A stretch of DNA of 64,000 nt from an uncultured Candidatus Saccharibacteria bacterium (GTDB lineage: Bacteria > Patescibacteriota > Saccharimonadia > Saccharimonadales > Saccharimonadaceae). The position numbers and the translations under genes are program-made. Shown one piece after another: positions 38,501 through 48,622 of this stretch. The notes below the pieces were generated by a model that was not told the origin of the DNA, searched no databases, and saw only the letters and a program-made list of their open reading frames with translations. The stretch's first letter is position 1; each line of letters starts with the position of its first letter. Location of the stretch: assembly GCA_945873065.1 (NCBI GenBank), contig CAMCBN010000006.1, forward strand, positions 26,743 to 90,742, given 5' to 3'.

Positions 38501-39385
38501 CATGCAAAGACTCGATGGCTTAATACCAGCTGCCTGCATTCCTTCTAGTACCTTCAATCGCTTAAGAATTTTCTTTTCACGCTGCCCCTTAGCAGTCTCG
38601 GCTTCTTCTTGTAGTTGTGCTATCAATGTCTCAAGGTCAATCTCATCTAACATGCGCTTGAGAGCTTCACCACCCATGCCGACCTCGACAAGCTCTTCGT
38701 ATTCTTCTGGTAAGTTGCCGTAGTCGGTCTCACTCAATAGTGCGCCTTTTTGTAAACTATCAAGTTGGGTTTTCTTGTTATTATATGTGCCTTCTAGCTC
38801 CTCATATTCACGTGTCTGTTGCTCGGCCAACGCTTTGATATCTGCGCCATCAGCCTGCGCTGCATTTTCGTAGCGTAACTTGATCGCTGCGCGCGCTGCT
38901 TCAGTTTCGGCCTCGAGATCAGCCAAATACTGATCACGTGTGGCTGTATCGACATCGAGAATCACATATTTCGCGAAATAAGCGATTAGTTCCAGATTTC
39001 GTACAGTCATACCAAGCAACAAACTCATAGCACTTGGTGTGCCACGCATAAACCAGATGTGCGCAACTGGCGTAGCTAACGAGATATGCCCCATCCTTTC
39101 GCGACGAACGATAGACTTTGTGACCAACTCACCGTTCTTGTCGACTGCAGCCTCGCGACTGCGCACCCCTTTGAGCTTGTTATCATGAGGGTTAATATCC
39201 TTGACAGGACCAAAAATCCGCTCACAAAACAACCCATCACGCTCTGGTTTTTGTGTTCGATAATTTATCGTCTCTGGCTTAGTGACTTCGCCGTAGCTCC
39301 ACCGTAGGATATCTTCGGGGCTCGCGACAGCCAAACGCACTGCATCAAAATTGTTAATGTCGTGGTCTGGTACTACGTGTGACAT
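35504..39385 (-). CDS. rpoC: RNA polymerase beta-prime subunit (both zinc-site cysteine sets missing)
   Basis: [62 protein letters not shown]. Confidence 0.98.
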   Translation of the reverse strand: [1293 protein letters not shown]

Positions 39386-42300
39386 TAGGCTTCCTCCTCT
39401 ACTGTTTCTATTGCATCGGCATCCTGGATCGACATGCCGTTATTACCTTCAATTTCGCCGATGTTGTCTGATTCATCAAGGTAAGTCTCGGCATTATCGT
39501 CGACAGGGACCGTCTTGTCTTCTGGGCCAGCTGCCGCAATAACGTGCTCAGCATCGACAAGTTCATCTGACTCATTTATCAGATCGACTCTCAAGCCTAA
39601 CCCCTGCAATTCTTTTACAAGCACGTTGAAGCTCTCTGGCAATTTCGGACCAGCAATTGGTTCATTCTTAATAATCGCCTCGTACGCCTTAGCACGCCCA
39701 TAGACATCATCCGATTTGATCGTCAACATTTCTTGTAATGTAGTCGCTGCACCATACGCTTCAAGTGCCCACACCTCCATCTCACCAAGACGCTGACCTC
39801 CATTTTGCGCCTTACCACCGAGTGGCTGCTGTGTCACTGTAGTGTATGGACCAGTACTTCGAGCATGGATCTTGTCACTAACCATATGGTGTAACTTGAT
39901 CATGTGCATGATACCGACTGTAGTTCGCTCTTCAAACGGCTCACCGCTCAACCCATCGTATAGCTGACTCTTACCATCACGGGCGATACCTGCCTTTTCA
40001 AGTTCGTCGCTAATCACATCAGATGGCACGCCGTTGAATGGTGGTGTTGCTACCTTGTATCCCAATGCCCGAGCAGCCATACCAAGATGCGTCTCAAACA
40101 ACTGTCCTAAATTCATACGGCTTGGCACACCAAGTGGGTTAAGGATGACATCGACCGGTGTTCCGTCTGCCAAATACGGCATATCCTCGACTGGCATAAC
40201 TCGAGCACATACACCCTTGTTACCATGTCGGCCGGCCACCTTATCGCCAACACCGATCTTACGTAACTGCGCGACAAAAATCTGAATCTGCATCAAAACG
40301 CCAGTCTTCAACTCGTGCCCATTCTCGCTGCTAAACACCTTGACGCCAACTACCTTACCACCACCAGCATTATTCATACGCTGCGAGGTATCGCGTACAT
40401 CCTTGGCCTTTTCGCCAAAAATCGCACGCAACAGTCGCTCTTCACTAGAAAGCTCCTGCTCACCCTTTGGTGTAATTTTTCCGACCAGAACATCGCCCGC
40501 CTTGACTTCCGAGCCAACCTGTACGATACCGTTTTCGTCTAAATGACGTAAACTATCCTCAGATACATTCGGAATGTCACGCGTGACAATCTCTGGACCA
40601 AGCTTGGTTTCACGTACTTCAACAGTGTAGTCTTTGATGTTGATGCTAGTCAAAGTATCGTCTTCAACAAGACGACGACTCAAAATCACGGCATCGTCCA
40701 TATTGTAGCCACCCCAAGGCATGAAGGCTACCAGCAAATCTTTTCCAAGTGCAAGCTCGCCATCGGCAATTGAAGCTCCCTCGATCAACGTATCGCCTTT
40801 TGCGACCACATCACCACGGTTCACGTGCACTTTTTGGTTGATACAGCGATCATCGTTACTTTTAGCGAAGTGGATTAAATCGTACCGTTTCGTACCATCA
40901 GCATAGCGAACTTCAACAGCTTCAGCGTCAGCACGAACAACTTCACCATCAGCTTCCGCTACAATCAGCTGACTCGAATTTAATGCCACCTCATGCTCAA
41001 TCCCTGTTCCTACTGTCGGTGACTGCGGCTGTAATAATGGCACCGCCTGACGTTGCATGTTCGAACCAGTCAAACTGCGGTCGATACGGTTTTTCTCGAT
41101 AAATGGCACCAGGCTAGCTGTCGAGCCAAGAATCTGCTTGTGCGCTGCATCCATGTAAGTGACCTCACTGGCGTCGACTTGCCCTGGCTGTAGGAATTTG
41201 CGAGCACTAACACGATCACGTACGAATGTACCATCCTCGTTCAATCGCGCTCCAGCATCGGCGATCACCTCTGTAACTTCTTGTGAAGCATCAAGATAGA
41301 CAATCTCGTCAGTCACTCTGCCATCGACCACCCTTAGGTATGGTGTTTCAATAAACCCGTATTCGTTAATACGAGCATAAGTGGCGAGATTAAGTACCAG
41401 GCCAATGTTCGCACCTTCTGGTGTCTCCACTGAACAGATACGACCATAGTGGGTCGAGTGAGCGTCACGCACCTCGAACCCAGCTCGCTCACGGCTCAAA
41501 CCACCAGGTCCCATTGAACTCAAGCGACGCTTGTGGCTCAACTCCGACAACGGATTCACCTCGTCAAGCAACTGGCTCAACTGGCTACTAGCAAAAAACT
41601 CACGTACCGCCGCTACCACCGGACGAGCATTGATCAATGAACTCGGTGTCACTGTTTCGAGGTCGCTCGTACTCATGCGATCTATAGCGTTGCGCTGCAT
41701 ACGAAGCATACCTACACGGAATTGCCGAGCCACCAACTCGCCGACCAACTTCACCCGACGGTTACTAAGCGAATCAATGTCATCAGCTGGCTCTTGCGTA
41801 TTATTCAAACGAATAATTTCACGGATTACACCGACCAAATCGCTCATCTGCAGCGTACGATACTCGGTAGTGTTCGGCAAATCGACCCCAAGTCGCTGAT
41901 TAATCTTATAACGACCGACTCGACTGTAGTCGAATCGTTTAAAGTCGAAAAACATCCGCTCAATCATCTGGCGCGCACTATCTACCGTAGCGAGATCACC
42001 AGGGCGCAACCTACGGAATACCTCGATCAATGCTTCGTTTATACCGTGAGCTGGATCTTTTTCCAAAGTAGCCTCAATGTACTTCACTTCACCAGTATCG
42101 ATATCAGCAAATGCCTCACGAATATCTGATACCTTACTCATACCAAGTGCTCGCAGTAGTGTGGTCGCAGCAATCTTGCGACGTCGATCAATCTTAACGT
42201 AAATCACCCCTGATGGGCTCGTCTCAAACTCAAGCCACGCCCCACGGCCTGGGATCATCTTGGCGCCGTATAGATTGCGCCCTGCCACACGATCTGCACT

Positions 42301-42738
42301 AAAGAGTACACCAGCACTACGAATCAGCTGGCTAACTACCACACGCTCTGTACCATTGATAATAAACGTAGCACGATCTGTCATCCAGGGGTAATCCCCC
42401 ATATAGATGTCCTGTTCTTTTACTTCACCAGTAGTCTTGTTGATCAGCTCCACTTTAGCCTGCAATGGAACGTCAAAAGTCAAGTTGTTCTCTTTAGCGA
42501 ACTTCTCTGTATACTTTAGCTCACCAAACTTGTAGTCTTTAAAACGTAGTTCGAGCTTTTGGCCAGTAAAATCTTCGATAGGATTAATCTCGGCAAATAT
42601 CTCGCTTAAGCCAGTCTCAACAAAATCCTGCCAAGATTTCTTTTGATGAATCAACAGATCTGGCACCGCCAACGCCGTGTCGTTATCTGTAAAGAACACG
42701 CGCGACGGAGTAGTTGCTGCCGATGTCGATTTAGGCAT
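39385..42738 (-). CDS. rpoB: RNA polymerase beta subunit (start MPKSTSAA after GGAGGAG)
   Basis: SQLSQLLDEVNPLSELSHKRRLSSMGPGGLSRERAGFEVRD. Confidence 0.98.
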   Translation of the reverse strand: MPKSTSAATTPSRVFFTDNDTALAVPDLLIHQKKSWQDFVETGLSEIFAEINPIEDFTGQKLELRFKDYKFGELKYTEKFAKENNLTFDVPLQAKVELINKTTGEVKEQDIYMGDYPWMTDRATFIINGTERVVVSQLIRSAGVLFSADRVAGRNLYGAKMIPGRGAWLEFETSPSGVIYVKIDRRRKIAATTLLRALGMSKVSDIREAFADIDTGEVKYIEATLEKDPAHGINEALIEVFRRLRPGDLATVDSARQMIERMFFDFKRFDYSRVGRYKINQRLGVDLPNTTEYRTLQMSDLVGVIREIIRLNNTQEPADDIDSLSNRRVKLVGELVARQFRVGMLRMQRNAIDRMSTSDLETVTPSSLINARPVVAAVREFFASSQLSQLLDEVNPLSELSHKRRLSSMGPGGLSRERAGFEVRDAHSTHYGRICSVETPEGANIGLVLNLATYARINEYGFIETPYLRVVDGRVTDEIVYLDASQEVTEVIADAGARLNEDGTFVRDRVSARKFLQPGQVDASEVTYMDAAHKQILGSTASLVPFIEKNRIDRSLTGSNMQRQAVPLLQPQSPTVGTGIEHEVALNSSQLIVAEADGEVVRADAEAVEVRYADGTKRYDLIHFAKSNDDRCINQKVHVNRGDVVAKGDTLIEGASIADGELALGKDLLVAFMPWGGYNMDDAVILSRRLVEDDTLTSINIKDYTVEVRETKLGPEIVTRDIPNVSEDSLRHLDENGIVQVGSEVKAGDVLVGKITPKGEQELSSEERLLRAIFGEKAKDVRDTSQRMNNAGGGKVVGVKVFSSENGHELKTGVLMQIQIFVAQLRKIGVGDKVAGRHGNKGVCARVMPVEDMPYLADGTPVDVILNPLGVPSRMNLGQLFETHLGMAARALGYKVATPPFNGVPSDVISDELEKAGIARDGKSQLYDGLSGEPFEERTTVGIMHMIKLHHMVSDKIHARSTGPYTTVTQQPLGGKAQNGGQRLGEMEVWALEAYGAATTLQEMLTIKSDDVYGRAKAYEAIIKNEPIAGPKLPESFNVLVKELQGLGLRVDLINESDELVDAEHVIAAAGPEDKTVPVDDNAETYLDESDNIGEIEGNNGMSIQDADAIETVEEEA

Positions 42739-42975
42739 ATTCACTCCTCCACTCCTTAGTATTGATTTAATTTTATACAGCACAAGAGGCGCTCTCTACC
42801 TCTGTCCTTATCGTGTGGCACCCGAAGCTTTTCTCGATATAGACATTCTGCATACGAAAACGCCGCGCCACCAGCGCAGTATACACCTAACCCACATCAC
42901 ACAATCTTCATTGCCCCTAGCATAGCGTATACCACTAGGTGATGTCAAGAATTTTTAGTGCAAAATCACACCTAG

Positions 42976-43629
42976 CTAGCTTTTGCTGGTCTTTTTGCGA
43001 GAAGTATGAGTTTGGGCCTGTTTCTTCGCTGAGACATCACCACCTATCACTTCATCTGCCAGACCATACTTTACTGCATCTGCAGCACTCAGCCAGTAAT
43101 CACGCTCCATATCAGCCTTCACCTTATCTAGTGTCTGACCAGTATTTGCCGCCATAATACCTGCCAAACGTTCTTTCAGCTCGACCGCCTCACGCAAACT
43201 AATTTCTTGATCGGTGACCTTACCTTGGGTGCCACTTGATGGCTGATGAATCATCACGCGAGCATTCGGTAACACAAATCGTTTGCCTTTTGCCCCGCTA
43301 CTGAGTAGAAACGCTCCCATGCTAGCCTGCAAACCGACACCAATTGTCTGAACATCTGGCTTTATATACTGCATCGTGTCGTAAATCGCTAACCCATCAT
43401 AAACACTACCACCTGGGCTATTGATGTACAGTTGGATATCTCTTTCTGGGTTCTCGTTGGCTAAATGGAGAAGCTGCGCTACTACTACATTGGCGGTCAT
43501 TTCATTGACTTCTTCACCAAGAAAAATAATCCGATCCTCTAGTAAACGAGAGTAAATATCATAACCACGTTCGCCATCACGCGTGCGAACGACAACATTA
43601 GGCACAAGATAATCATTCGGTTTCATCAT
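42976..43629 (-). CDS. clpP: ATP-dependent Clp protease proteolytic subunit
   Basis: [53 protein letters not shown]. Confidence 0.97.
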   Translation of the reverse strand: MMKPNDYLVPNVVVRTRDGERGYDIYSRLLEDRIIFLGEEVNEMTANVVVAQLLHLANENPERDIQLYINSPGGSVYDGLAIYDTMQYIKPDVQTIGVGLQASMGAFLLSSGAKGKRFVLPNARVMIHQPSSGTQGKVTDQEISLREAVELKERLAGIMAANTGQTLDKVKADMERDYWLSAADAVKYGLADEVIGGDVSAKKQAQTHTSRKKTSKS

Positions 43630-43635
43630 ATGTTC

Positions 43636-43664
43636 ATTGTAGCGAGATAATTAGCACTCGTCAA
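43636..43664 (-). promoter_or_regulatory. clpP promoter TTGACG-N17-TACAAT
   Basis: -35 complement(43659..43664), -10 complement(43636..43641), 17-nt spacer; ATG 6 nt after the -10. Confidence 0.8.
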
Positions 43665-43677
43665 GTGGGAGTGCTAA
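43651..43677. promoter_or_regulatory. CIRCE operator (HrcA site) upstream of clpP
   Basis: TTAGCACTC-N9-GAGTGCTAA, exact match to the CIRCE consensus. Confidence 0.96.
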
Positions 43678-43710
43678 TTTTATCTATCCGACCAATGACT
43701 AAAACGTAAA

Positions 43711-45210
43711 TTAGTTCTTTGTTGGTTGGTTATTGTCGGTGTGTTTACTGGCTATCAGCTGACTACGCTCTGCGGTCTGCTGTCGAGATTTATCCAACAT
43801 AAGCTGTGCTTCATCGGTGGACAAATCTAGCACTCGAGCATAATACTCACCCCGCCCACCACAGCCAGATGCTACCAAAATACCAAGCTGTTCATCAGCG
43901 TAAACAACCTCTTCTTTACCTTCAGGCTGTGTACTTGTGCCGAAAATAGTGGTCCTGATCTCGAAAGTTGATCGCCCATCGTTAGAAATAACGTACACAC
44001 CAACGAATTTTTCAGTCTCAGGTGAAGTCGGCGGCTTATCTGTAGACTGTGCCACATTCATACCTATAAACAGCCTATCAGCATTCGGTATCGCCGTACG
44101 CAAAATATGATCTGGCGGTAGATCACTCACCAAACCAAACACCTTATCTTCTTCGTACGACAACTGGTATTTGCCTGGCGCAATATCCCCAGTCTGTCGC
44201 CATGGCTGCAAAAATAGCATCTCCGCCGGTGAATAAATAGGCTTCTGCCCGGTAGGTATTTCAACACCATTGATATCTTTTCCTGAATTATTCATCAACC
44301 CCGACCCCATAACAGTGTGTATCGAAGCGTAAGGATTTGAATCAAGTTTGCACCCCTGTTCAACCAAGACCTGAATAGTGTCAACGGCTCCTACCTGAGT
44401 TAAATTACCATTCTCGTCTGTAAGTTGAGCAGTAAAAACACCTTCGTGCGCCATACCCTCGCCGAAGCGGCCTCCGTCTGGGTTGAGCAGATGTCCCATC
44501 TCATGTGTAATACCAGACCCAAACGGCGTACCCCTTGTGCTAAAGTGTATCCGCGGCTTACTAGGATCCATATAGGCAAGACCAACTGCTTCCTTCCCTA
44601 ATTCTGACTTATCACTATCAAATAAAATTAACGGTACGATATGACTATCTGGATCATAGTCATCTCTAGATCGAATCCATTCTCTAGTACTATCAACATG
44701 ACGCTCGAAGGCTGCTTTAGTATACATCGGGAATTGCCGACCATCCGCATCAGTATCTGAACCATCGGGATCGTCCACCACTTCCCTATAGCGAGTACTT
44801 AGCTTATAGTTACCACCAAGAGTATTTTCTATCTGCTTAATAGCATCATCAACCGCTAACTGTATATTCTCCTCACCCCAATGACGTCTATTACTACCAT
44901 CATCACCATTGCCATAACTTTTTGAGTCGATACCTGTAGCATAGACTGCAACGACTCCGAGAGTTATCTTGATAGTATCATCACGGCTAAGAAGCGTCTC
45001 ACGAGATCCACGCACAGGACTTTGCTCTTTGTCGGTAATTCCAGCTCTACTGGCTCCAAGAAGACTACCAATCATAGCGCCAGCCACCGCTGACGTAGAG
45101 TAGCCCAAGAACTTTCTACGTGACAAGTCTTGCCGCGTTGAGGTATCTCTATGATCAGCAGAGTTAGTAGAATCTGTCTCTTTAGTAGTAATAGTAGTAA
45201 TCGATTTCAT
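43711..45210 (-). CDS. Tat-signal protein with zincin-like HEMGH motif
   Basis: N-terminal LSRRKFLGYSTSAVAGAMIGSLLG twin-arginine signal; GITHEMGHLLNPDGGRFGEGMAHEG. Confidence 0.75.
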   Translation of the reverse strand: MKSITTITTKETDSTNSADHRDTSTRQDLSRRKFLGYSTSAVAGAMIGSLLGASRAGITDKEQSPVRGSRETLLSRDDTIKITLGVVAVYATGIDSKSYGNGDDGSNRRHWGEENIQLAVDDAIKQIENTLGGNYKLSTRYREVVDDPDGSDTDADGRQFPMYTKAAFERHVDSTREWIRSRDDYDPDSHIVPLILFDSDKSELGKEAVGLAYMDPSKPRIHFSTRGTPFGSGITHEMGHLLNPDGGRFGEGMAHEGVFTAQLTDENGNLTQVGAVDTIQVLVEQGCKLDSNPYASIHTVMGSGLMNNSGKDINGVEIPTGQKPIYSPAEMLFLQPWRQTGDIAPGKYQLSYEEDKVFGLVSDLPPDHILRTAIPNADRLFIGMNVAQSTDKPPTSPETEKFVGVYVISNDGRSTFEIRTTIFGTSTQPEGKEEVVYADEQLGILVASGCGGRGEYYARVLDLSTDEAQLMLDKSRQQTAERSQLIASKHTDNNQPTKN

Positions 45211-45271
45211 GGATGAAATAATAAAAAATTAATCTATTTTGCTAAATATAGTATCGGCCTACTATCGACCG

Positions 45272-46561
45272 CTACCTCGTCGTGTTCAGTGCCACCAAAT
45301 GATCGATCGTTTTCTCGGTTAGTAATCGATTAGCGATTTCGTGTTGTACCTCTGGCTCATCAAAGCGCTTGACCATATCTGGACTATTGGAGTATTGTTG
45401 CTTGAACACATTGATGCGCTCTGTCAACTCGTCCTGACTAGCTGTGATGTTTTCTACTTTGCTCAATTCTGCTAGTACCAGGCCAGACTTGATACGTTGG
45501 TCGGCATCAGGCTTTGCTTCTTTCTCGAGCCACTCATCTTTATCCTTGAAGCCTTTTTGCTTCATATATTCTTCAAGGCTCAACCCGCGCCCTGTCAGAT
45601 TTTGTACCATATCACGCTCGATAGACTTAAGCTGATCTTCGCGTAACACCTCTGGCACTGGTACTTCACTACTGTCCACCAACTGCTTGACAGCCTCATC
45701 GCGTAATTTATCATCTGCCTCGCGTTGCTTTTGAGCGGTGATCTCCTTCTTGATATCCTCACGCAAATCTTCCATCGATGTAAATGGACCGACTTTAGCT
45801 GCAAATTCATCGTTATATTCTGGCCTAGTAACACGCTTCACGCCTTTGATAGTCGTCTCAAATACGACATCTTGCCCAGCTAGTTCCTTGGCGTGATATT
45901 CCGTCGGGAACGTTAGAGTAATATCTTTTTTGTCGCCTTTTTTCAGCCCAACAAGCGCTTCTTCAAAGCCAGGTATAAACGACTTACTCCCCAGTATTAG
46001 TGGGTAATCATTACCCGTCCCGCCGGGAAAGGCCACACCATCTTTCTTACCGATGAAGTCAATCGTCACCTCATCACCATCCTGAGCTGTCTCGTCAGTG
46101 TCTGTTTTGTCGGCCAGGTTACTAGCAACTCTACCGAGTATCTCTTCTATCTCGTCCTTACTGACCGAAACTTTCATTCGCTTGAGGTTTAATTTCTTGT
46201 AATCGCCGAGTGTAATCTTCGGCATCACCTGCGCTTCGGCGGTAAACTCTAATTCACTATCTGGCACATATTTCTTGATTTCGACCTGTGGGCGTTCGAG
46301 TACTTGAACGTCACTTTCGGTAAACGCTTCAGCCACAGCCTTACTAAGAGCGTTATTCAAGACCTCTTCTGCTAACACAGCTTGATCGACATGCTTAGCT
46401 ACTACCTCAAGCGGTACATGCCCTTTGCGGAATCCATCAACGCGGGTCGTTTTAGCTAGTTTGCGCAGCGCAACCTGGCGAGCAGCTCCTAGTTCAGCTG
46501 GGTCAACAGTAATCGTTGCTAATACTTTGGTGTCTGATAGGTGTTTTATTGACGTCTTCAT
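45272..46561 (-). CDS. tig: Trigger factor
   Basis: RVDGFRKGHVPLEVV; FKBP core DGDEVTIDFIGKKDGVAFPGGTG. Confidence 0.96.
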   Translation of the reverse strand: MKTSIKHLSDTKVLATITVDPAELGAARQVALRKLAKTTRVDGFRKGHVPLEVVAKHVDQAVLAEEVLNNALSKAVAEAFTESDVQVLERPQVEIKKYVPDSELEFTAEAQVMPKITLGDYKKLNLKRMKVSVSKDEIEEILGRVASNLADKTDTDETAQDGDEVTIDFIGKKDGVAFPGGTGNDYPLILGSKSFIPGFEEALVGLKKGDKKDITLTFPTEYHAKELAGQDVVFETTIKGVKRVTRPEYNDEFAAKVGPFTSMEDLREDIKKEITAQKQREADDKLRDEAVKQLVDSSEVPVPEVLREDQLKSIERDMVQNLTGRGLSLEEYMKQKGFKDKDEWLEKEAKPDADQRIKSGLVLAELSKVENITASQDELTERINVFKQQYSNSPDMVKRFDEPEVQHEIANRLLTEKTIDHLVALNTTR

Positions 46562-46644
46562 AGTTGGTTATTGTACCATAGATAACGACCGTTCGCGAAA
46601 TATAGACCACCTGACCACACTTTACTATGCAAATTTAGATGAAA

Positions 46645-47991
46645 TTATACGTCAAATACATCATCGTCATCGTCGCTACGGGACAATTGACGTCGGTGAT
46701 CTTTGACTGCAGTCACGACACGCTCAAGGCTCAATTTCTGCTCATCACCGGTGATAATATTTTTTAGTGTGTAGATTTCATTTTCCAACTCTTCCTCACC
46801 GACAAACATCATATACGGAATCTGCTTTTTGACTGCCGACTTGATCTGTTTATCTAGTTTACGCCCTGTAAAATCAACCTCTACATTAACATTCTCATCG
46901 CGTAATTCATCAGCGACCTCAAGCGCGCCACGCATCGCATTACCCAAGACTATCATATAAATATCAGTACTCGAGATAAACTCAGGCATTAGATCGTGAG
47001 CCTCCAAGAACAGTTCCATCATTGATAAACCAGGTGCAAAACCAACGGCGCCGACCGGCTCCGCACCAAATACCCCGACCAATCCATCATAGCGACCACC
47101 ACCAAATAGTGCACGGTTATTGTCTGGGTGTGTATCAAAGAATTCAAAAACTGTACCGGTGTAATAATCAAGTCCACGCATCAATGTAATATCAAAAATC
47201 GCATTTGTCACCCCACTTCGCTCTAGTAAAGTAAAGAGTCGCTGTACATCACGAACCGCTTCACTCTCGCGGATCTCCTCTGGCAAATCAGCCATGGTAT
47301 GCGCTGTCAGTAATTGCGCGATTTTTTGCAGCCCTACCGATGCTGCATCTGCGCCAAATATCTCGATTGCTTGATCACGAAAAACTTCAGGCGGAATCTT
47401 GTTTTTACGATCAAACAAACGAATCATCTGCTGGGCCTGCTGCACATCAAGTCCCAAAAAATGCGCCATCATAAAATCGATCAATCGACGATTATTCACC
47501 CGTATCACATACATGTCATCAGTAGCACCAAACGCCTTCATGATCTGGCTGCCGATCGCGATCAATTCTGCTTCACCTTGGGTGTTATCTACACCGAATA
47601 AATCAACATTAAGCTGCCAAAATTCCCTTTCTCGCCCACGCTGTGGCCTTTCATATCGCATAAACTGCGCAATACTAAACCACCGAGCTGGGTAAGCTAT
47701 TTCCTGTCGCCGCGCGGCGATCATACGACTTACACTGGGAGTCATCTCGGGGCGAATAGCTACACGACGATCACCACGATCAACAAACTGATATGTCTGC
47801 TCACCTACGAGCTCCTGCCCGCTTTTTGCCTCATAGACTTCGATAGGCTCAAGCAACGGCGCATCGTACTCCTCATACCCGTATTTCTTGACAACTTGTC
47901 GCCAAGTTTGAAAAATATATTTACGAATACGAAGATCTTCTGGATACCAATCCCGAGAACCCCGATACGATTCTGCTGATAATTTTGTCAT
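46645..47991 (-). CDS. hisS: Histidyl-tRNA synthetase (start MTKLSAES)
   Basis: RPEMTPSVSRMIAAR, GLDYYTGTVFEFF, GGGRYDGLV. Confidence 0.96.
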   Translation of the reverse strand: MTKLSAESYRGSRDWYPEDLRIRKYIFQTWRQVVKKYGYEEYDAPLLEPIEVYEAKSGQELVGEQTYQFVDRGDRRVAIRPEMTPSVSRMIAARRQEIAYPARWFSIAQFMRYERPQRGREREFWQLNVDLFGVDNTQGEAELIAIGSQIMKAFGATDDMYVIRVNNRRLIDFMMAHFLGLDVQQAQQMIRLFDRKNKIPPEVFRDQAIEIFGADAASVGLQKIAQLLTAHTMADLPEEIRESEAVRDVQRLFTLLERSGVTNAIFDITLMRGLDYYTGTVFEFFDTHPDNNRALFGGGRYDGLVGVFGAEPVGAVGFAPGLSMMELFLEAHDLMPEFISSTDIYMIVLGNAMRGALEVADELRDENVNVEVDFTGRKLDKQIKSAVKKQIPYMMFVGEEELENEIYTLKNIITGDEQKLSLERVVTAVKDHRRQLSRSDDDDDVFDV

Positions 47992-48058
47992 AATTACTGC
48001 TATTTTTGCATAAACGTGATAGAAAAACAAGAGAACTCACCATCTTGCCTATACAATC

Positions 48059-48589
48059 CTAGACTATTTTCTGCTGCTGCAGCCACGTATACATAGCGAT
48101 ACCCGCAGCTACACCAACATTGAGGCTCCGTGTGCTGCCGAACTGCTCGATCGCAACTATCATACTAGCTCGCTGCAATAACTCTGGCCGTATGCCAGAT
48201 CCCTCCGCGCCAAATAATAATACGGCATTAGGCGGCAAAGTTACACTTCCTAACGGTATAGACCCAGCAACATTATCAACAGCCACCAGCGGTCGTGGAA
48301 TGATCGTCTCCATCAAAGAACTAACTGTGCCGTAGTAGTGAACATGCAGATACTTGTCAGTCATCATAGCACCACGTTTATTCCACTGACGTCTACCAAC
48401 AATGTGAACATTCCGTACCCCAAAAGCGTTCGCAGTACGCACGATCGTACCCATATTGAAATCTCGCGATACATTATCGAGCACTATCTCAAGCGACGTA
48501 CCATGCGCATCAAGATCGTCTACAATCTGTTGCTGCGGCCAGCCCTTATACTGATCGACAACATTTCTTGTATCGTTATCTGAAGTCAT
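48059..48589 (-). CDS. TrmH/SpoU-family RNA methyltransferase
   Basis: LDNVSRDFNMGTIVRTANAFGV, LLFGAEGSGI, SLNVGVAAGIAMYTWL. Confidence 0.92.
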   Translation of the reverse strand: MTSDNDTRNVVDQYKGWPQQQIVDDLDAHGTSLEIVLDNVSRDFNMGTIVRTANAFGVRNVHIVGRRQWNKRGAMMTDKYLHVHYYGTVSSLMETIIPRPLVAVDNVAGSIPLGSVTLPPNAVLLFGAEGSGIRPELLQRASMIVAIEQFGSTRSLNVGVAAGIAMYTWLQQQKIV

Positions 48590-48622
48590 CTGCACGCTAC
48601 AAAGTTCTTTCTTATCGTAATA

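Noticed and set aside
41480-41580. Rifampicin-resistance substitution in RpoB
   Set aside because: SQLSQLLDEVNPLSELSHKRRLSSMGPGG keeps the main resistance-associated positions (Q, D, H, S); nothing supports a resistance call.
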